A stretch of DNA of 62,319 nucleotides, from positions 1 through 62,319 of the forward strand of contig NZ_BDBN01000062.1 in NCBI RefSeq assembly GCF_001613005.1, in the 5' to 3' direction. This document shows, piece by piece, positions 1 to 8,328 of the stretch (position 1 is its first letter; every line of letters begins with the position of its first letter). Source of the DNA: Nocardia nova NBRC 15556 (lineage in GTDB: Bacteria > Actinomycetota > Actinomycetes > Mycobacteriales > Mycobacteriaceae). Below the pieces are notes generated by a model. It was given only the letters and a program-made list of their open reading frames with translations. It made no database searches and was not told the origin of the DNA. The position numbers and the translations under genes were made by a program.

Positions 1-1637
1 CCGAACTCGAGGCCGCGGCCGAGCGGGCGTTGCGCCGGGGCGGGGTGGCGGCGGCGATCACGACCCTGGAAGACGCCGCGCGCCTGACCGACACGCCGGC
101 GGCGCGGGTGGGACGACTGTTGCGCGCCGCCGAGCTGGCGGTGGAATCCGGCGAGCGCGACACCGTGGATCGGCTGCTGCGCGACGCCGGTCGCCAGGAT
201 CTCGACCAGCGTCAGCGCGCCTTGGCGACCTGGCTGGTCAGCGGATTCGACGACGGCGTCGGTGAGGATCCGGCCCGCACCGCCGAACTCGCGAAACTGG
301 CCGAAACCGTTGCGGTGGAAGGGGATCGCGACCTCGCGATGCGCATCCTGTGGGGGACCGCCATGCGCTGTTTCTGGTCCGAGCCGGGTCCGGACGCGCG
401 CCGCGCCCTGCTGACCGTCGCCGACGGTACGGGTCTGCCCGTCGGCGATCCGCGGATCGTGGCGATCACCGCCTACGTGGCCCCGTTCGAGCGCGGCGCG
501 ACGGTCTCGGAGCAACTGCGCGCACTGGCCGGGCGCACCGGCGCCGATCCGGAGGTGGACCGCTATCTCGGCAGCGCGGCGTTGCAGATCGGCGCCTTCG
601 CGCTGGCCGGCCGCTTCTCCGCCACGGCGATCACCGGCCTGCGGGAACAGGGCAGGCTCGGCCTGCTGACCAGAGCGCTGGCGGTGCGGGCCTGGAGTTG
701 TGCGCGCACCGGTGATCTGGTGGGCGGTGCGGCGGCCGCAGCCGAGGCCGGGCGCCTCGGACCGGAAACCGGCCAGCACTTCATGTACGGTCTCGCCGTC
801 GCTGTCGGAGCCGAAATCGCCGCGCTACGAGGCGATTTCGACGAAGCGGTCGAGCGAGCCGAGGAGGCCGAACGGATCGGCGCGGCCGCCGGCGCGCGAC
901 CGGTACTGGCCACCGTGCAACGGGCCCGCGCTCTCGTCGCACTCGGACAGGGCCGCTACGACGACGCGCTCGCCGACCTGCGCCGAATTCTCGACCCCGC
1001 CGACCCGGCCTATCAGCTCGCCCTGCGCGCCTACGTCGTGGGCGATCTGGTCGAGGCCGCGGTGCGCGCCGGGCGCGTCGAGGAGGCGGAGGAGGTCGTG
1101 CGTGAATTCGAGGAGCCGGCCCGGTGTAGTCCGTCACCGGCCCTGCATGTCGGCCTGCGCTACGCCCGCGCCCTGCTCGCGTCGGCCGAGTCCGCGGAAG
1201 ACCTGTTCACCGCTGCTCTCGACGCCGATCCGGACGGGTGGCCGTTCGAACGCGCCCGCGTCCAGCTCGCCTTCGGGGAGTGGTTGCGCCGGCAGCGGCG
1301 CATCGTCGAGTCGCGGGCACAGCTGCGAGCGGCCCGCGACACCTTCGACGCGCTGGGCGCGCGGCCCTGGGGCGATCGCGCGCGGCGCGAACTCCGGGGC
1401 GCGGGGGAGACCAGCCCGCGCCGCGACCCCGACGCACGCGACAGCCTGACCCCGCACGAACTGGGTATCGCGCAGCTGGCCGCCGAAGGGCTCACCAACC
1501 GGGAGATCGGGCAGCGGCTGTATCTGTCGCATCGCACCGTCAGCACCCACCTGCACCGCATCTTCCCGAAACTCGGTGTCACCTCCCGTGCCGAACTGGC
1601 CGGCGCACTGCGCACCGCGACGGATCCGGTGCCGTAG
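1..1637 (+). CDS. LuxR-family (LAL-type) transcriptional regulator, C-terminal part
   Basis: The reading frame is open from base 3, so the gene begins upstream of the window and only its C-terminal part, about 545 residues, is seen. The body is alanine- and arginine-rich helical repeat sequence of the TPR-like type that separates the ATPase from the DNA-binding domain in large LuxR (MalT/LAL) regulators. The end carries a clear LuxR helix-turn-helix: a DSLTPHELGIAQLAAEGLTN segment, then NREIGQRLYLSHRTVSTHLH. An internal TTG at base 30 could be mistaken for a start, but the typical repeat sequence continues upstream of it. The N-terminal P-loop ATPase expected for the family lies outside the window, so the subfamily is inferred. 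The target genes are unknown. Confidence 0.85.
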   Translation, partial: ELEAAAERALRRGGVAAAITTLEDAARLTDTPAARVGRLLRAAELAVESGERDTVDRLLRDAGRQDLDQRQRALATWLVSGFDDGVGEDPARTAELAKLAETVAVEGDRDLAMRILWGTAMRCFWSEPGPDARRALLTVADGTGLPVGDPRIVAITAYVAPFERGATVSEQLRALAGRTGADPEVDRYLGSAALQIGAFALAGRFSATAITGLREQGRLGLLTRALAVRAWSCARTGDLVGGAAAAAEAGRLGPETGQHFMYGLAVAVGAEIAALRGDFDEAVERAEEAERIGAAAGARPVLATVQRARALVALGQGRYDDALADLRRILDPADPAYQLALRAYVVGDLVEAAVRAGRVEEAEEVVREFEEPARCSPSPALHVGLRYARALLASAESAEDLFTAALDADPDGWPFERARVQLAFGEWLRRQRRIVESRAQLRAARDTFDALGARPWGDRARRELRGAGETSPRRDPDARDSLTPHELGIAQLAAEGLTNREIGQRLYLSHRTVSTHLHRIFPKLGVTSRAELAGALRTATDPVP

Positions 1638-1765
1638 CCCGCGCGCGATGACGTACGCACATACCGTCATCCGACGGGCGCGACAGCACACCCGTGCCGC
1701 CTACCGTTTCTCGTATCGCAGCCGTGGCAGTGGGCGCGGCGGACGAGAACACGGGAGATGAGCAG

Positions 1766-2797
1766 ATGTTCACCAAGAAGCGGTTCGCGCAGATCATCGC
1801 GGCGGCAGCGGTAGCGGCGTCGCTGGCGGCGTGCTCGTCGGGTACGGATGCGCAGGCTCCCGCCGCTCCGGCGAGCGCCGCGGGCGTCGGCGCCGGTGAA
1901 CACACCACGCTCGGGCCGATCAAGCACATCACCGCCGGTGTCCTCGACACCGCCTACGTCGAATACGGTCCGGAGAACGGCCCGGCGGTCGTGCTGATCC
2001 ACGGCTGGCCCTACGACCCGGCGAGCTACATCGACGTCGGCCCGCGGCTGGCCGCACAGGGCTACCGGGTGATCGTGCCGTATCTGCGCGGCTACGGTCC
2101 GACGCGATTCCTGTCCCCGGATACCGCGCGCAACGGTGAGCAGGCGGCGGTCGCGCACGACATCGTCGCGCTCATGGACGCGCTGCACATCGACAAGGCG
2201 ATCCTCGGCGGATACGACTGGGGGGCAAGGACGGCCGATGTTATCGCCGCGCTGTGGCCGCAGCGGGTGAAGGCGCTGGTTGCCGTGAGCGGATACCTGA
2301 TCACCGATGTGGCGGCCAACCAGCAGCCGCTCGCGCCGGCCGCGGAGGCCGGTTGGTGGTACCAGTATTACTTCGCCACCGACCGCGGTGTGCTGGGCTA
2401 TCGCCGCAACGTCCACGACTTCGACAAGTACATCTGGAAGACCGCCTCGCCGAAGTGGAACTTCGACGACGCCACCTACGACCGCAGCGCCGGCTCGTTC
2501 GACAATCCCGACCATGTCGACGTCGTGATCTCCAACTACCGCTGGCGTCTGGGCCTGGTCCCCGGCGAACCGCAGTACGCCGCGGAGGAGACCGCGCTGG
2601 CGCAGGGCCCGGCGATCACCGTCCCGACCGTCACCATCGGCAGCGATTTCGACGGCGCCAATGCCGACGGCACGAGCTACCGCGCGAAGTTCACCGGCAA
2701 GTACGAACACCGCACGCTGCCCGGGGTCGGCCACGATGTCCCGCAGGAAGCGCCCGCGGCCTTCGCGCAGGCCGTGATCGACGCCGACCATCTCTGA
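1766..2797 (+). CDS. Lipoprotein alpha/beta hydrolase, epoxide-hydrolase-like
   Basis: The 343-residue protein starts at the ATG at 1766, behind a GGGAG-type ribosome binding site; an upstream in-frame start at 1694 would bury the signal peptide. Residues 1-21 are a lipoprotein signal (basic MFTKKR, hydrophobic alanine core, lipobox LAAC), so the enzyme is probably anchored outside the membrane. The fold shows HGWP (oxyanion region), a nucleophile elbow GYDWGAR with aspartate as nucleophile, and a C-terminal PGVGHD histidine. An aspartate nucleophile after HGxP is the pattern of soluble epoxide hydrolases and haloalkane dehalogenases rather than serine esterases. The substrate is unknown. The gene stands alone and is followed by a strong hairpin. 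Confidence 0.85.
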   Translation: MFTKKRFAQIIAAAAVAASLAACSSGTDAQAPAAPASAAGVGAGEHTTLGPIKHITAGVLDTAYVEYGPENGPAVVLIHGWPYDPASYIDVGPRLAAQGYRVIVPYLRGYGPTRFLSPDTARNGEQAAVAHDIVALMDALHIDKAILGGYDWGARTADVIAALWPQRVKALVAVSGYLITDVAANQQPLAPAAEAGWWYQYYFATDRGVLGYRRNVHDFDKYIWKTASPKWNFDDATYDRSAGSFDNPDHVDVVISNYRWRLGLVPGEPQYAAEETALAQGPAITVPTVTIGSDFDGANADGTSYRAKFTGKYEHRTLPGVGHDVPQEAPAAFAQAVIDADHL

Positions 2798-2815
2798 AAC
2801 CCGCGGGGAGACAAC

Positions 2816-2853
2816 GCAACACCCGCGCCACGATGTAGCGGCGCGGGTCTTGC
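2816..2853 (+). terminator. GC-rich hairpin after the lipoprotein hydrolase
   Basis: ACCCGCGCC (2821-2829) pairs perfectly with GGCGCGGGT (2840-2848) around a 10-base loop. The stem is extended by GCAA/TTGC outside a C-C mismatch. There is no long T-run, as is usual in actinobacteria. It lies between the stop of the hydrolase and the convergent HxlR gene, so it may stop transcription from both sides. Confidence 0.65.
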
Positions 2854-2898
2854 GCTGTTGTGCCGATGTCCGCGTCCGCGGTCTCGCCTGTGCGGAGG

Positions 2899-3540
2899 TT
2901 ATGAGTCTTGCGCGACGGGCCGCAGGCGGGTGAGTGCGTCGTGGTCGCCGCGTGCGGCGAGGCCGAGCTGCTGTGCCACATTCAGATCGATCACGCCGGT
3001 GAGCAGGCCGAGGACCGCATTGGCGGGTCCGTCGAGGGTCAGATCGGCGGCGTCGGTGCTGCCGACGCGGGTCTCGACGCGACCTGCGCCGATGTCGACG
3101 ACCGCACGCACCTCGTCGACGACGAGTTGAATCACCACCGGTGCGGCCGCGGGATCGGCGTCGGCGGTGAACCATCCGGCTGCGTAGGCCAGCCACTGCG
3201 GGAGGAACGCGTCGTCCGGGTCGACCGTATCCATGTACCGCAGTCCCCAGCGTCCCAGTGCTCGCAGTGCGGGTTCCAGTTCCCGGCCCGCATCGGTGAG
3301 CCGATAGAGAGCCGATGCGACGGGCGGCGGCGCGTCGTCGCGGGCGATCAATCCGGCGTCCTCCAGTTCGCGCAGGCGGGTGGACAGCAGATTCGCGGCG
3401 ATGCCGGGCAGCCCGTTCTTGAGATCGGTGAATCGGCACGGCCCCTGGATCAGCAGCTCGCGCACGATCAGCAGGGTCCAGCGATCGCCCACCACATCCA
3501 GCGCGCGGGCGATCGAACAGTACTGGCCGTAGCTTCGCAT
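2899..3540 (-). CDS. HxlR-family winged-helix transcriptional regulator
   Basis: The 213-residue protein carries the HxlR DNA-binding domain at residues about 1-100, with the characteristic CSIARALDVVGDRWTLLIVR segment, a helix around NGLPGIAANLLSTRLRELED, and a wing ending in YRLTDAGRELEPAL. The remaining 100 residues form a C-terminal domain without an obvious catalytic motif, probably for ligand binding. It is divergent from a SAM methyltransferase, and a long inverted repeat (3561-3600) sits in the shared promoter. By analogy with HxlR/MarR-like repressors it probably controls itself and the methyltransferase. The effector is unknown. Confidence 0.88.
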   Translation of the reverse strand: MRSYGQYCSIARALDVVGDRWTLLIVRELLIQGPCRFTDLKNGLPGIAANLLSTRLRELEDAGLIARDDAPPPVASALYRLTDAGRELEPALRALGRWGLRYMDTVDPDDAFLPQWLAYAAGWFTADADPAAAPVVIQLVVDEVRAVVDIGAGRVETRVGSTDAADLTLDGPANAVLGLLTGVIDLNVAQQLGLAARGDHDALTRLRPVAQDS

Positions 3541-3560
3541 GCGTCCACTATACCGGCCTG

Positions 3561-3600
3561 AAGTAGAGATTCTGAATTTGTTAGTTGAAAAACTCTACTT
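3561..3600. promoter_or_regulatory. Inverted repeat, probable HxlR operator
   Basis: AAGTAGAG at 3561-3568 is repeated as a perfect inverted copy, CTCTACTT, at 3593-3600; arm centres are 32 bases apart, about three helical turns. The stretch between them is AT-rich in an otherwise GC-rich region. It begins 21 bases from the HxlR start and lies upstream of the divergent methyltransferase, where a repressor could block both promoters. Binding is inferred. Confidence 0.55.
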
Positions 3601-3672
3601 TCTCGTCCTAGCATGAAATGGCAAGGTCGGTCGCCGAGTGGCCGGGAATTCCCTCTGTATCGGAGCAAGCGC

Positions 3673-4482
3673 ATGACTCGCAGCCAGATCCCCGCCCAGT
3701 ACGCCACCGGCGCGGCCCGGGCCGATATCGAACGGGCGTTGCTGGCCGCCGGAAAGGATCTCGGCCGCCTGCGGCTCGACGATCTGGCGATGCTCGAGGA
3801 CTTCCACACCAGTGGGCGCATCGCCACCGGTGAACTGGCCGATCTGGTCGACATCTCTTCCGCCACCGAGGTTCTCGACGCCGGCACCGGCATCGGCGGC
3901 ACCGCCCGATACCTGGCGGACCGATTCGGCTGCCGGGTCACCGGAGTCGATCTGGTCGAGGAGTATTGCGAGATCGCTCGCTGGCTCGACCGGCTCGTGG
4001 GGTTGGACGACCGCATCACCGTGCGGTGCGCCGATGTCACCGCACTACCGTTTCCGGACGGCGCCTTCCAGGTCGTATTCAGTCAGCACGTCCAGATGAA
4101 TATCGCCGACAAGAACGGCCTCTACCACGAAATGCGCCGAGTTCTGGCGCGTGGGGGACGGCTCGCACTCTGGGATATCACCGCCTCCGGCGCCGGTGAA
4201 CCCGACTATCCGCTCCCGTGGGCCGACGGCCCCGGCTTCGGTCACCTCACCACGCCCGCCACCCTGCGGACGACGATCGAGGCGGCCGGATTCGCCGTCG
4301 AGCGGTGGGACGACCGCACCGACGAGGCCGTGGCCGTGATGCGCATGGTGCGCCAGCTACCGCCGAGCCCGCTGGGCCTGCACGCCTTCGTGCCCGACTT
4401 CGCCACGCGCGCAGCACATCTCACCGATGCGCTGGCCGACGGGCGGCTGCGCGCGATTCGCGCGGTGGCGCGGGCGCGGTGA
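3673..4482 (+). CDS. Class I SAM-dependent methyltransferase
   Basis: The 269-residue protein starts at the ATG at 3673, with GGAG about 8 bases upstream; an in-frame ATG at 3613 would add 20 residues unlike the family. Motif I is VLDAGTGIGGTARYLADRFG at about residues 66-85, followed by the acidic ribose-binding VTGVDLVEEY and a motif II region ADVTALPFPDGAFQVVFSQH, typical of UbiE/type-11 small-molecule methyltransferases. It is divergent from the HxlR regulator and shares its promoter region, so it is the likely target of that repressor. The methyl acceptor cannot be deduced. Confidence 0.87.
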   Translation: MTRSQIPAQYATGAARADIERALLAAGKDLGRLRLDDLAMLEDFHTSGRIATGELADLVDISSATEVLDAGTGIGGTARYLADRFGCRVTGVDLVEEYCEIARWLDRLVGLDDRITVRCADVTALPFPDGAFQVVFSQHVQMNIADKNGLYHEMRRVLARGGRLALWDITASGAGEPDYPLPWADGPGFGHLTTPATLRTTIEAAGFAVERWDDRTDEAVAVMRMVRQLPPSPLGLHAFVPDFATRAAHLTDALADGRLRAIRAVARAR

Positions 4483-4486
4483 CCGG

Positions 4487-5689
4487 TCAGCGGGGTGTGA
4501 GCGCGGCACTTCGGGTGGCGAGGTAGTCGCGTTCGCGTTGGTTTCCGGTGAGGTGGGCCGCGGTATCGAAACTGCGCCTCGCCTCGTCCGTCCGGCCCAG
4601 GCGGGCAAGCAGATCCGCGCGGACGGCGTGAAACAGGTAGTGCTCGGTCAGGTCCAGGCCGTCGACGAGACTCAGTGCCGCGGCCGGCCCGTCGACCTCG
4701 GCCACCGCCACCGCTCGATGAAGTGCCACAACGGGATTCGGGTCCAGGCGCGCCAACCGGTCGTAGAGCGCGAGGATCTGCGTCCAGTCGGTGACCGGAT
4801 CGGTGTGCGCGGCATTGATCGCGGCGAGCAGCTGATACCGGCCGGGGCGGTTGCGGCGCAGGCAGGTGCGGACGATCGCCCGGCCCTCCGCGACCAGTGC
4901 GGCATCCCAGCGGCCGCGGTCCTGGTCGGCGAGCCGGACGAAGGCGCCGGTCGCATCGGTGCGGGCGCCGCGGCGAGCGTGGGTGAGCAGCATGAGGGCG
5001 AGCAGGCCCGCCGCCTCCGGCTCCTCGGGCATCGACTCGACCAGTGCGCGCGTGAGCCGCACGGCCTCCTCGCACAGGTCCGCGCGCAGCAGTTCCGTGC
5101 CGGACGAGGCGACATATCCCTCGTTGAAGATGAGAAACAGGGTCGCGAGCACCGAATCGAGCCGCTCGGGCAACTCGGCCTCGCCGGGCACCCGGTAGGG
5201 GATACGGGCGTCGCGAATCTTGGCCTTCGCGCGGGCCAGTCGCTGCGCCATCGTCGCCTCCCGGACCAGGAACGCGCGCGCGATTTCGGGCGTTGTCAGC
5301 CCGCCCAGCAGCCGCAGCGTCAGCGCGACCTGCGCGGGCCGGTTCAGTGCCGGATGGCAGCAGGTGAAGATCAGCCGGAGGCGCTCGTCGGGCACGGCGG
5401 TCTCCTCGGCGTCGTCGGGCGGGGCGTGCACGATCGCCGCCTCGGCGTACTTGCCGGCCCTGGCGGATTCGCGGCGCAGCGTATCGATGGCTCGGCGCCG
5501 GGCGGTGGTGATGATCCATCCGGCCGGACTCGGCGGCGGTCCGTCCTGCGGCCAGCGGCGCAGCGCGGTGGCGAAGGCGTCGGCGACCGCGTCCTCGGCC
5601 AGGTCGATATCGCCGAGCGTGCGAATCAGCACGGCGACGGCCCGGCCGTATTCGGCGCGGAAGACGGCGGCGATCCGATCCGGCGTCAT
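4487..5689 (-). CDS. ECF42-type RNA polymerase sigma factor with C-terminal extension
   Basis: The 400-residue protein has sigma region 2 near the N-terminus (EYGRAVAVLIRTLGDIDLAE, WPQDGPPPSPAGWIITTARR) and region 4 around VALTLRLLGGLTTPEIARAF. About 200 further helical residues end in repeats rich in ALxR and LDP, the TPR-like tail that marks the ECF42 group. The start is the ATG at 5689, four bases after the stop of the upstream DGPF gene. That partner is established for ECF42 sigma factors, which lack a classical anti-sigma factor and need their C-terminal domain for activity. It forms an operon with the DGPF protein and a DHFR-like reductase. Confidence 0.9.
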   Translation of the reverse strand: MTPDRIAAVFRAEYGRAVAVLIRTLGDIDLAEDAVADAFATALRRWPQDGPPPSPAGWIITTARRRAIDTLRRESARAGKYAEAAIVHAPPDDAEETAVPDERLRLIFTCCHPALNRPAQVALTLRLLGGLTTPEIARAFLVREATMAQRLARAKAKIRDARIPYRVPGEAELPERLDSVLATLFLIFNEGYVASSGTELLRADLCEEAVRLTRALVESMPEEPEAAGLLALMLLTHARRGARTDATGAFVRLADQDRGRWDAALVAEGRAIVRTCLRRNRPGRYQLLAAINAAHTDPVTDWTQILALYDRLARLDPNPVVALHRAVAVAEVDGPAAALSLVDGLDLTEHYLFHAVRADLLARLGRTDEARRSFDTAAHLTGNQRERDYLATRSAALTPR

Positions 5690-5693
5690 CGCG

Positions 5694-6038
5694 TCAGAAC
5701 GGCGGAACATCCCGGAACGGGCGGATTTCGATCGGCAACGTGGTGGCCGCCGCGGCCTTGCGTCCCCAGGCCAGCGCCGCGTCCACATCGGCCGCGGTGA
5801 TCACCCAGATGCCACCGATATGTTCCTTGCCCTCCAGATAGGGCCCGTCGGTGATCAGCCCGTCGGCGCGCACCACGGTCGCGCTGTCCGCCGCGTGCAG
5901 GCCGCCGGTGAACACCCACGACCCGCTCTCGCGCAATTCTTCGTTGAGGCGGTGCAATTCGGCGACGATCCGTTCCATGGTCTCGGCATCGGGCGCACCA
6001 CTGTCGGGTTGGTAGATCGAGAGCAGATACTCGGGCAC
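5694..6038 (-). CDS. YCII/DGPF-domain protein, ECF42 partner
   Basis: This 114-residue protein of the YciI-like (PhnB/DGPF) family begins MPEYLLSIYQPDSG and carries ADGLITDGPYLEGKEHIGG, where DGPY is the variant of the DGPF signature. It lies directly upstream of the ECF42 sigma factor (gap of four bases) and 10 bases after the DHFR-like gene on the same strand. DGPF proteins are conserved neighbours and usual targets of ECF42 sigma factors; their biochemical role is not established. No membrane segment or signal is seen. Confidence 0.9.
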   Translation of the reverse strand: MPEYLLSIYQPDSGAPDAETMERIVAELHRLNEELRESGSWVFTGGLHAADSATVVRADGLITDGPYLEGKEHIGGIWVITAADVDAALAWGRKAAAATTLPIEIRPFRDVPPF

Positions 6039-6048
6039 GGCCCTCTCC

Positions 6049-6630
6049 TCAGCGCCGGGCGTAGCGGGCGATGATCACACCCGCGGTGGTCGCGACGCTA
6101 CCGAGGAGGCGAAATTCGGTCAACGGCGCCGCGCCCTCGAACAACCTGGTCCCCGCACCGAGGGTGAGTGGGTGGATCACCAGCGTGTACCGATCGATCA
6201 GCCCGGCGGCGTGCAGGCTGCGCACCAGGGCCGCACTGCCGATGATCGACAGATCCTTTCCCGGACGTGCCTTCAGTTCGCGCACGGTCCGAGTCGCGTC
6301 GCCGCGCAACAGAATCGAGTTCTGCCACGCGTCGACGTCGTCGAGGCCGGTCGATGCGACGTACTTCGTCGCCGCGTTCATATGTTCGCTGTAGGGGTTG
6401 TCGTCCGCCCGTCCCCACACGGTGGTGAAGTCCTCCCAGGTGCGCCGCCCGAACAGCATGTCGCCGGGCCGGGCCATATCCCCGCCCATCTCCCGGGCGA
6501 GCACCTCGTCCTGAAATCGCTGCCCCCAGCCGCCGAACGGAAAACCGCCCCGGGTGTCCTCGTCCACGCGTCCCAGCCCCTGTACGACACCGTCGAGCGT
6601 GGCATTCATGGTCACCGTGATCGCTCGCAT
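6049..6630 (-). CDS. RibD C-terminal / dihydrofolate-reductase-like protein
   Basis: The 193-residue protein starts MRAITVTMNATLDGVVQGLG, behind GAGGAGCAGGGCG, a good ribosome binding site; an upstream in-frame start at 6678 lacks one. It contains the DHFR-like signatures LFGRRTWEDF, KYVAST, a central LSIIGSAALVRSLHAAGLID nucleotide-binding stretch and VIHPLTLGAGTRLFEGAAP. The family binds NAD(P)H and includes bifunctional deaminase-reductases, but standalone members like this have no assigned substrate. It is the first gene of the operon with the DGPF protein and the ECF42 sigma factor, an arrangement consistent with ECF42-linked redox genes. Confidence 0.88.
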   Translation of the reverse strand: MRAITVTMNATLDGVVQGLGRVDEDTRGGFPFGGWGQRFQDEVLAREMGGDMARPGDMLFGRRTWEDFTTVWGRADDNPYSEHMNAATKYVASTGLDDVDAWQNSILLRGDATRTVRELKARPGKDLSIIGSAALVRSLHAAGLIDRYTLVIHPLTLGAGTRLFEGAAPLTEFRLLGSVATTAGVIIARYARR

Positions 6631-6765
6631 CGCCCTGCTCCTCTCGATTCCGGGAACGCGCACGATCGCGCCCCTCACCTCCTATACGAACGGCCGCCGC
6701 CGGAATCGACATCGGGCGAAGAATTGTCGAGTCGCCGGCGGCGATCCGATCTGAGCGCCGCCGAG

Positions 6766-8133
6766 CTACGGCTTCGGATTCGGTGTGAGCGTGGTCTTTC
6801 GCGATCGCGTGGCGAGCGCCGAGCGCTCCGCCGCGATCTGGCCGCGCAGGGCGTGGCAGCGGCGCAGGACGTCGGCGCGGTCGGGTTCTTCCGGGATGAG
6901 CGGGACGGCGTGCTCGATCATCGTCGCCTGTTCGAGGATCACCCGGAGCCGATCGGGGTCGGTGACGCGGTCGGCGATCTGTGCCAGCGCGTCGAGCTGG
7001 CGAATCATCACGGCCGGCTGCCCGGCACCGGCCTGGCGGATCTTCTCGAACGCGCGCTGCACCAGCCGCTCGTAGCTGACCTGGGCGGCGAGCACCCGGA
7101 TATGACCGTCCTTGTCGCGGCGCACCGGATTCGGCTCCCAGGTGACCGCGATCCGCGACAGGCAGTCGCCGAGCCAATCGATACACGTCAGCACCGTGAA
7201 GGTGTCGTTGGTCGCGGAGGCGAGCGCACGCAGTGCGATCTCGACGATCTGATCGACGCCGAAGGAGACGTCCTGCACCAGGCTGCGCATCGAGCCGGTG
7301 ACGTGGCCGCGGGAGAATTTCTTCTCGATCCCCTTCGCGGCCTGTGCCGGCCACACCCGCGCGATCACCTGCCCCTCGGTCACGAAATGTCCTGGGCGAT
7401 AAGGTAAATGGATGACCGCATCCGCTTCGGCGGCCAGCCGGACCAGCCGCTCGTAGCGGATGTACTGGAGATATCCGCTGCTGGAGGTGCGCACCTCGCC
7501 ACCGGAGCGGGCCAGCAGATCGCGGAGTTCCCGCGCCGACGGACCGTGTTTCGCCCCGCTCGCGGTGGTATCGGCATTGGCGTCGACCGCCGTGCGCACT
7601 TCGCGCGCGATGTCGGCGACCACATTCGGCAGCTGGATCTGCCCGCCGATGTGATTGATGAAGTAGATCAGCACCGCCAGATCCACCACCAGCGAGCCGA
7701 TCGACACCGTCGCGCTGATGTGCGGGACGAAATTCTCGCCGACCGACACCAGTGCCGCGATGGCGTAGACGAAGGTCGCGACGAAGGTGCCGAGCGTCAG
7801 CTGGGTGCCGCGGTCGCGGATGAAGTTGCGCAGCATGCGCGGCCCGAACTGAGTGGAGGCCAGCGTCAGCGCCAGGATCGTGATCGAGAAGACGACACCG
7901 ACCACGGTGATGATCGCGGCCGCGATGGCGGTGAGAACCTGGCGTGCCGCATCGGGCGTGCCGCCCAGCACCCAGGTGGGCAGGCTCGTGCCGTTGTGGT
8001 AGGCCGCGCGGTCGAGCGTGAAGGTCAGTGCGAACAGCGCCACCGCGGCCAGGACTTCCAGCGTCGGGACGAACCACAGATTGGTGCGCAGCCGTTCCCG
8101 CCACCGATCCGCCTCGAGCGAGATCCCTTGCAC
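6766..8133 (-). CDS. DUF2254 family integral membrane protein
   Basis: The 455-residue protein begins at a GTG at 8133 behind an AAGGAGG ribosome binding site; the open frame extends further upstream without a better start. Residues about 20-150 contain four hydrophobic segments (for example VLAAVALFALTFTLDRAAYH, AIAAAIITVVGVVFSITILA, ATVSIGSLVVDLAVLIYFIN). A cytoplasmic C-terminal region of about 300 residues follows, with GYLQYIRYERLVRLA and VSFGVDQIVEIALRALASAT, both typical of DUF2254. The function of the family is not established. It is divergent from the MFS/ArsR operon, and the operator at 8249-8282 lies in the shared intergenic region. Confidence 0.85.
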   Translation of the reverse strand: MQGISLEADRWRERLRTNLWFVPTLEVLAAVALFALTFTLDRAAYHNGTSLPTWVLGGTPDAARQVLTAIAAAIITVVGVVFSITILALTLASTQFGPRMLRNFIRDRGTQLTLGTFVATFVYAIAALVSVGENFVPHISATVSIGSLVVDLAVLIYFINHIGGQIQLPNVVADIAREVRTAVDANADTTASGAKHGPSARELRDLLARSGGEVRTSSSGYLQYIRYERLVRLAAEADAVIHLPYRPGHFVTEGQVIARVWPAQAAKGIEKKFSRGHVTGSMRSLVQDVSFGVDQIVEIALRALASATNDTFTVLTCIDWLGDCLSRIAVTWEPNPVRRDKDGHIRVLAAQVSYERLVQRAFEKIRQAGAGQPAVMIRQLDALAQIADRVTDPDRLRVILEQATMIEHAVPLIPEEPDRADVLRRCHALRGQIAAERSALATRSRKTTLTPNPKP

Positions 8134-8248
8134 GCTGGACCTCCTTGCGCTCTCGCCGACGGCGAATTTCCGGCCTGTCGACCCGAACCTACCTCCACCT
8201 CTCGGCGGAGATCGAATCGTGGCGCGGCGCGGGCGCAGCCCGTTGAAG

Positions 8249-8282
8249 AGACAATAAGTTCGCAATTGCGCACCTATTGTCT
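8249..8282. promoter_or_regulatory. 34-base near-perfect palindrome, probable metal-sensor operator
   Basis: The 34 bases are palindromic at 30 of 34 positions. The outer arms are AGACAATA (8249-8256) and TATTGTCT (8275-8282), and the centre is GCAATTGC. It lies 47 bases upstream of the MFS start. Two nested dyads suggest binding of more than one ArsR dimer. The obvious binder is the KmtR-like ArsR protein at the end of the same operon (inference). Confidence 0.65.
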
Positions 8283-8328
8283 TAAACTGGCCGTGTTCGA
8301 TGCGTCCCGCGGATTCTGGAGGCCCGAC

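Noticed and set aside
1667..3439. Long minus-strand open frame across the lipoprotein hydrolase and HxlR gene
   Set aside because: It is arginine-rich, has no family pattern and overlaps two well-supported genes; it is a high-GC shadow frame.
4427..5800. Long plus-strand frame opposite the ECF42 sigma factor
   Set aside because: It is the antisense of a clear sigma factor, with no recognisable domain and poor start context.
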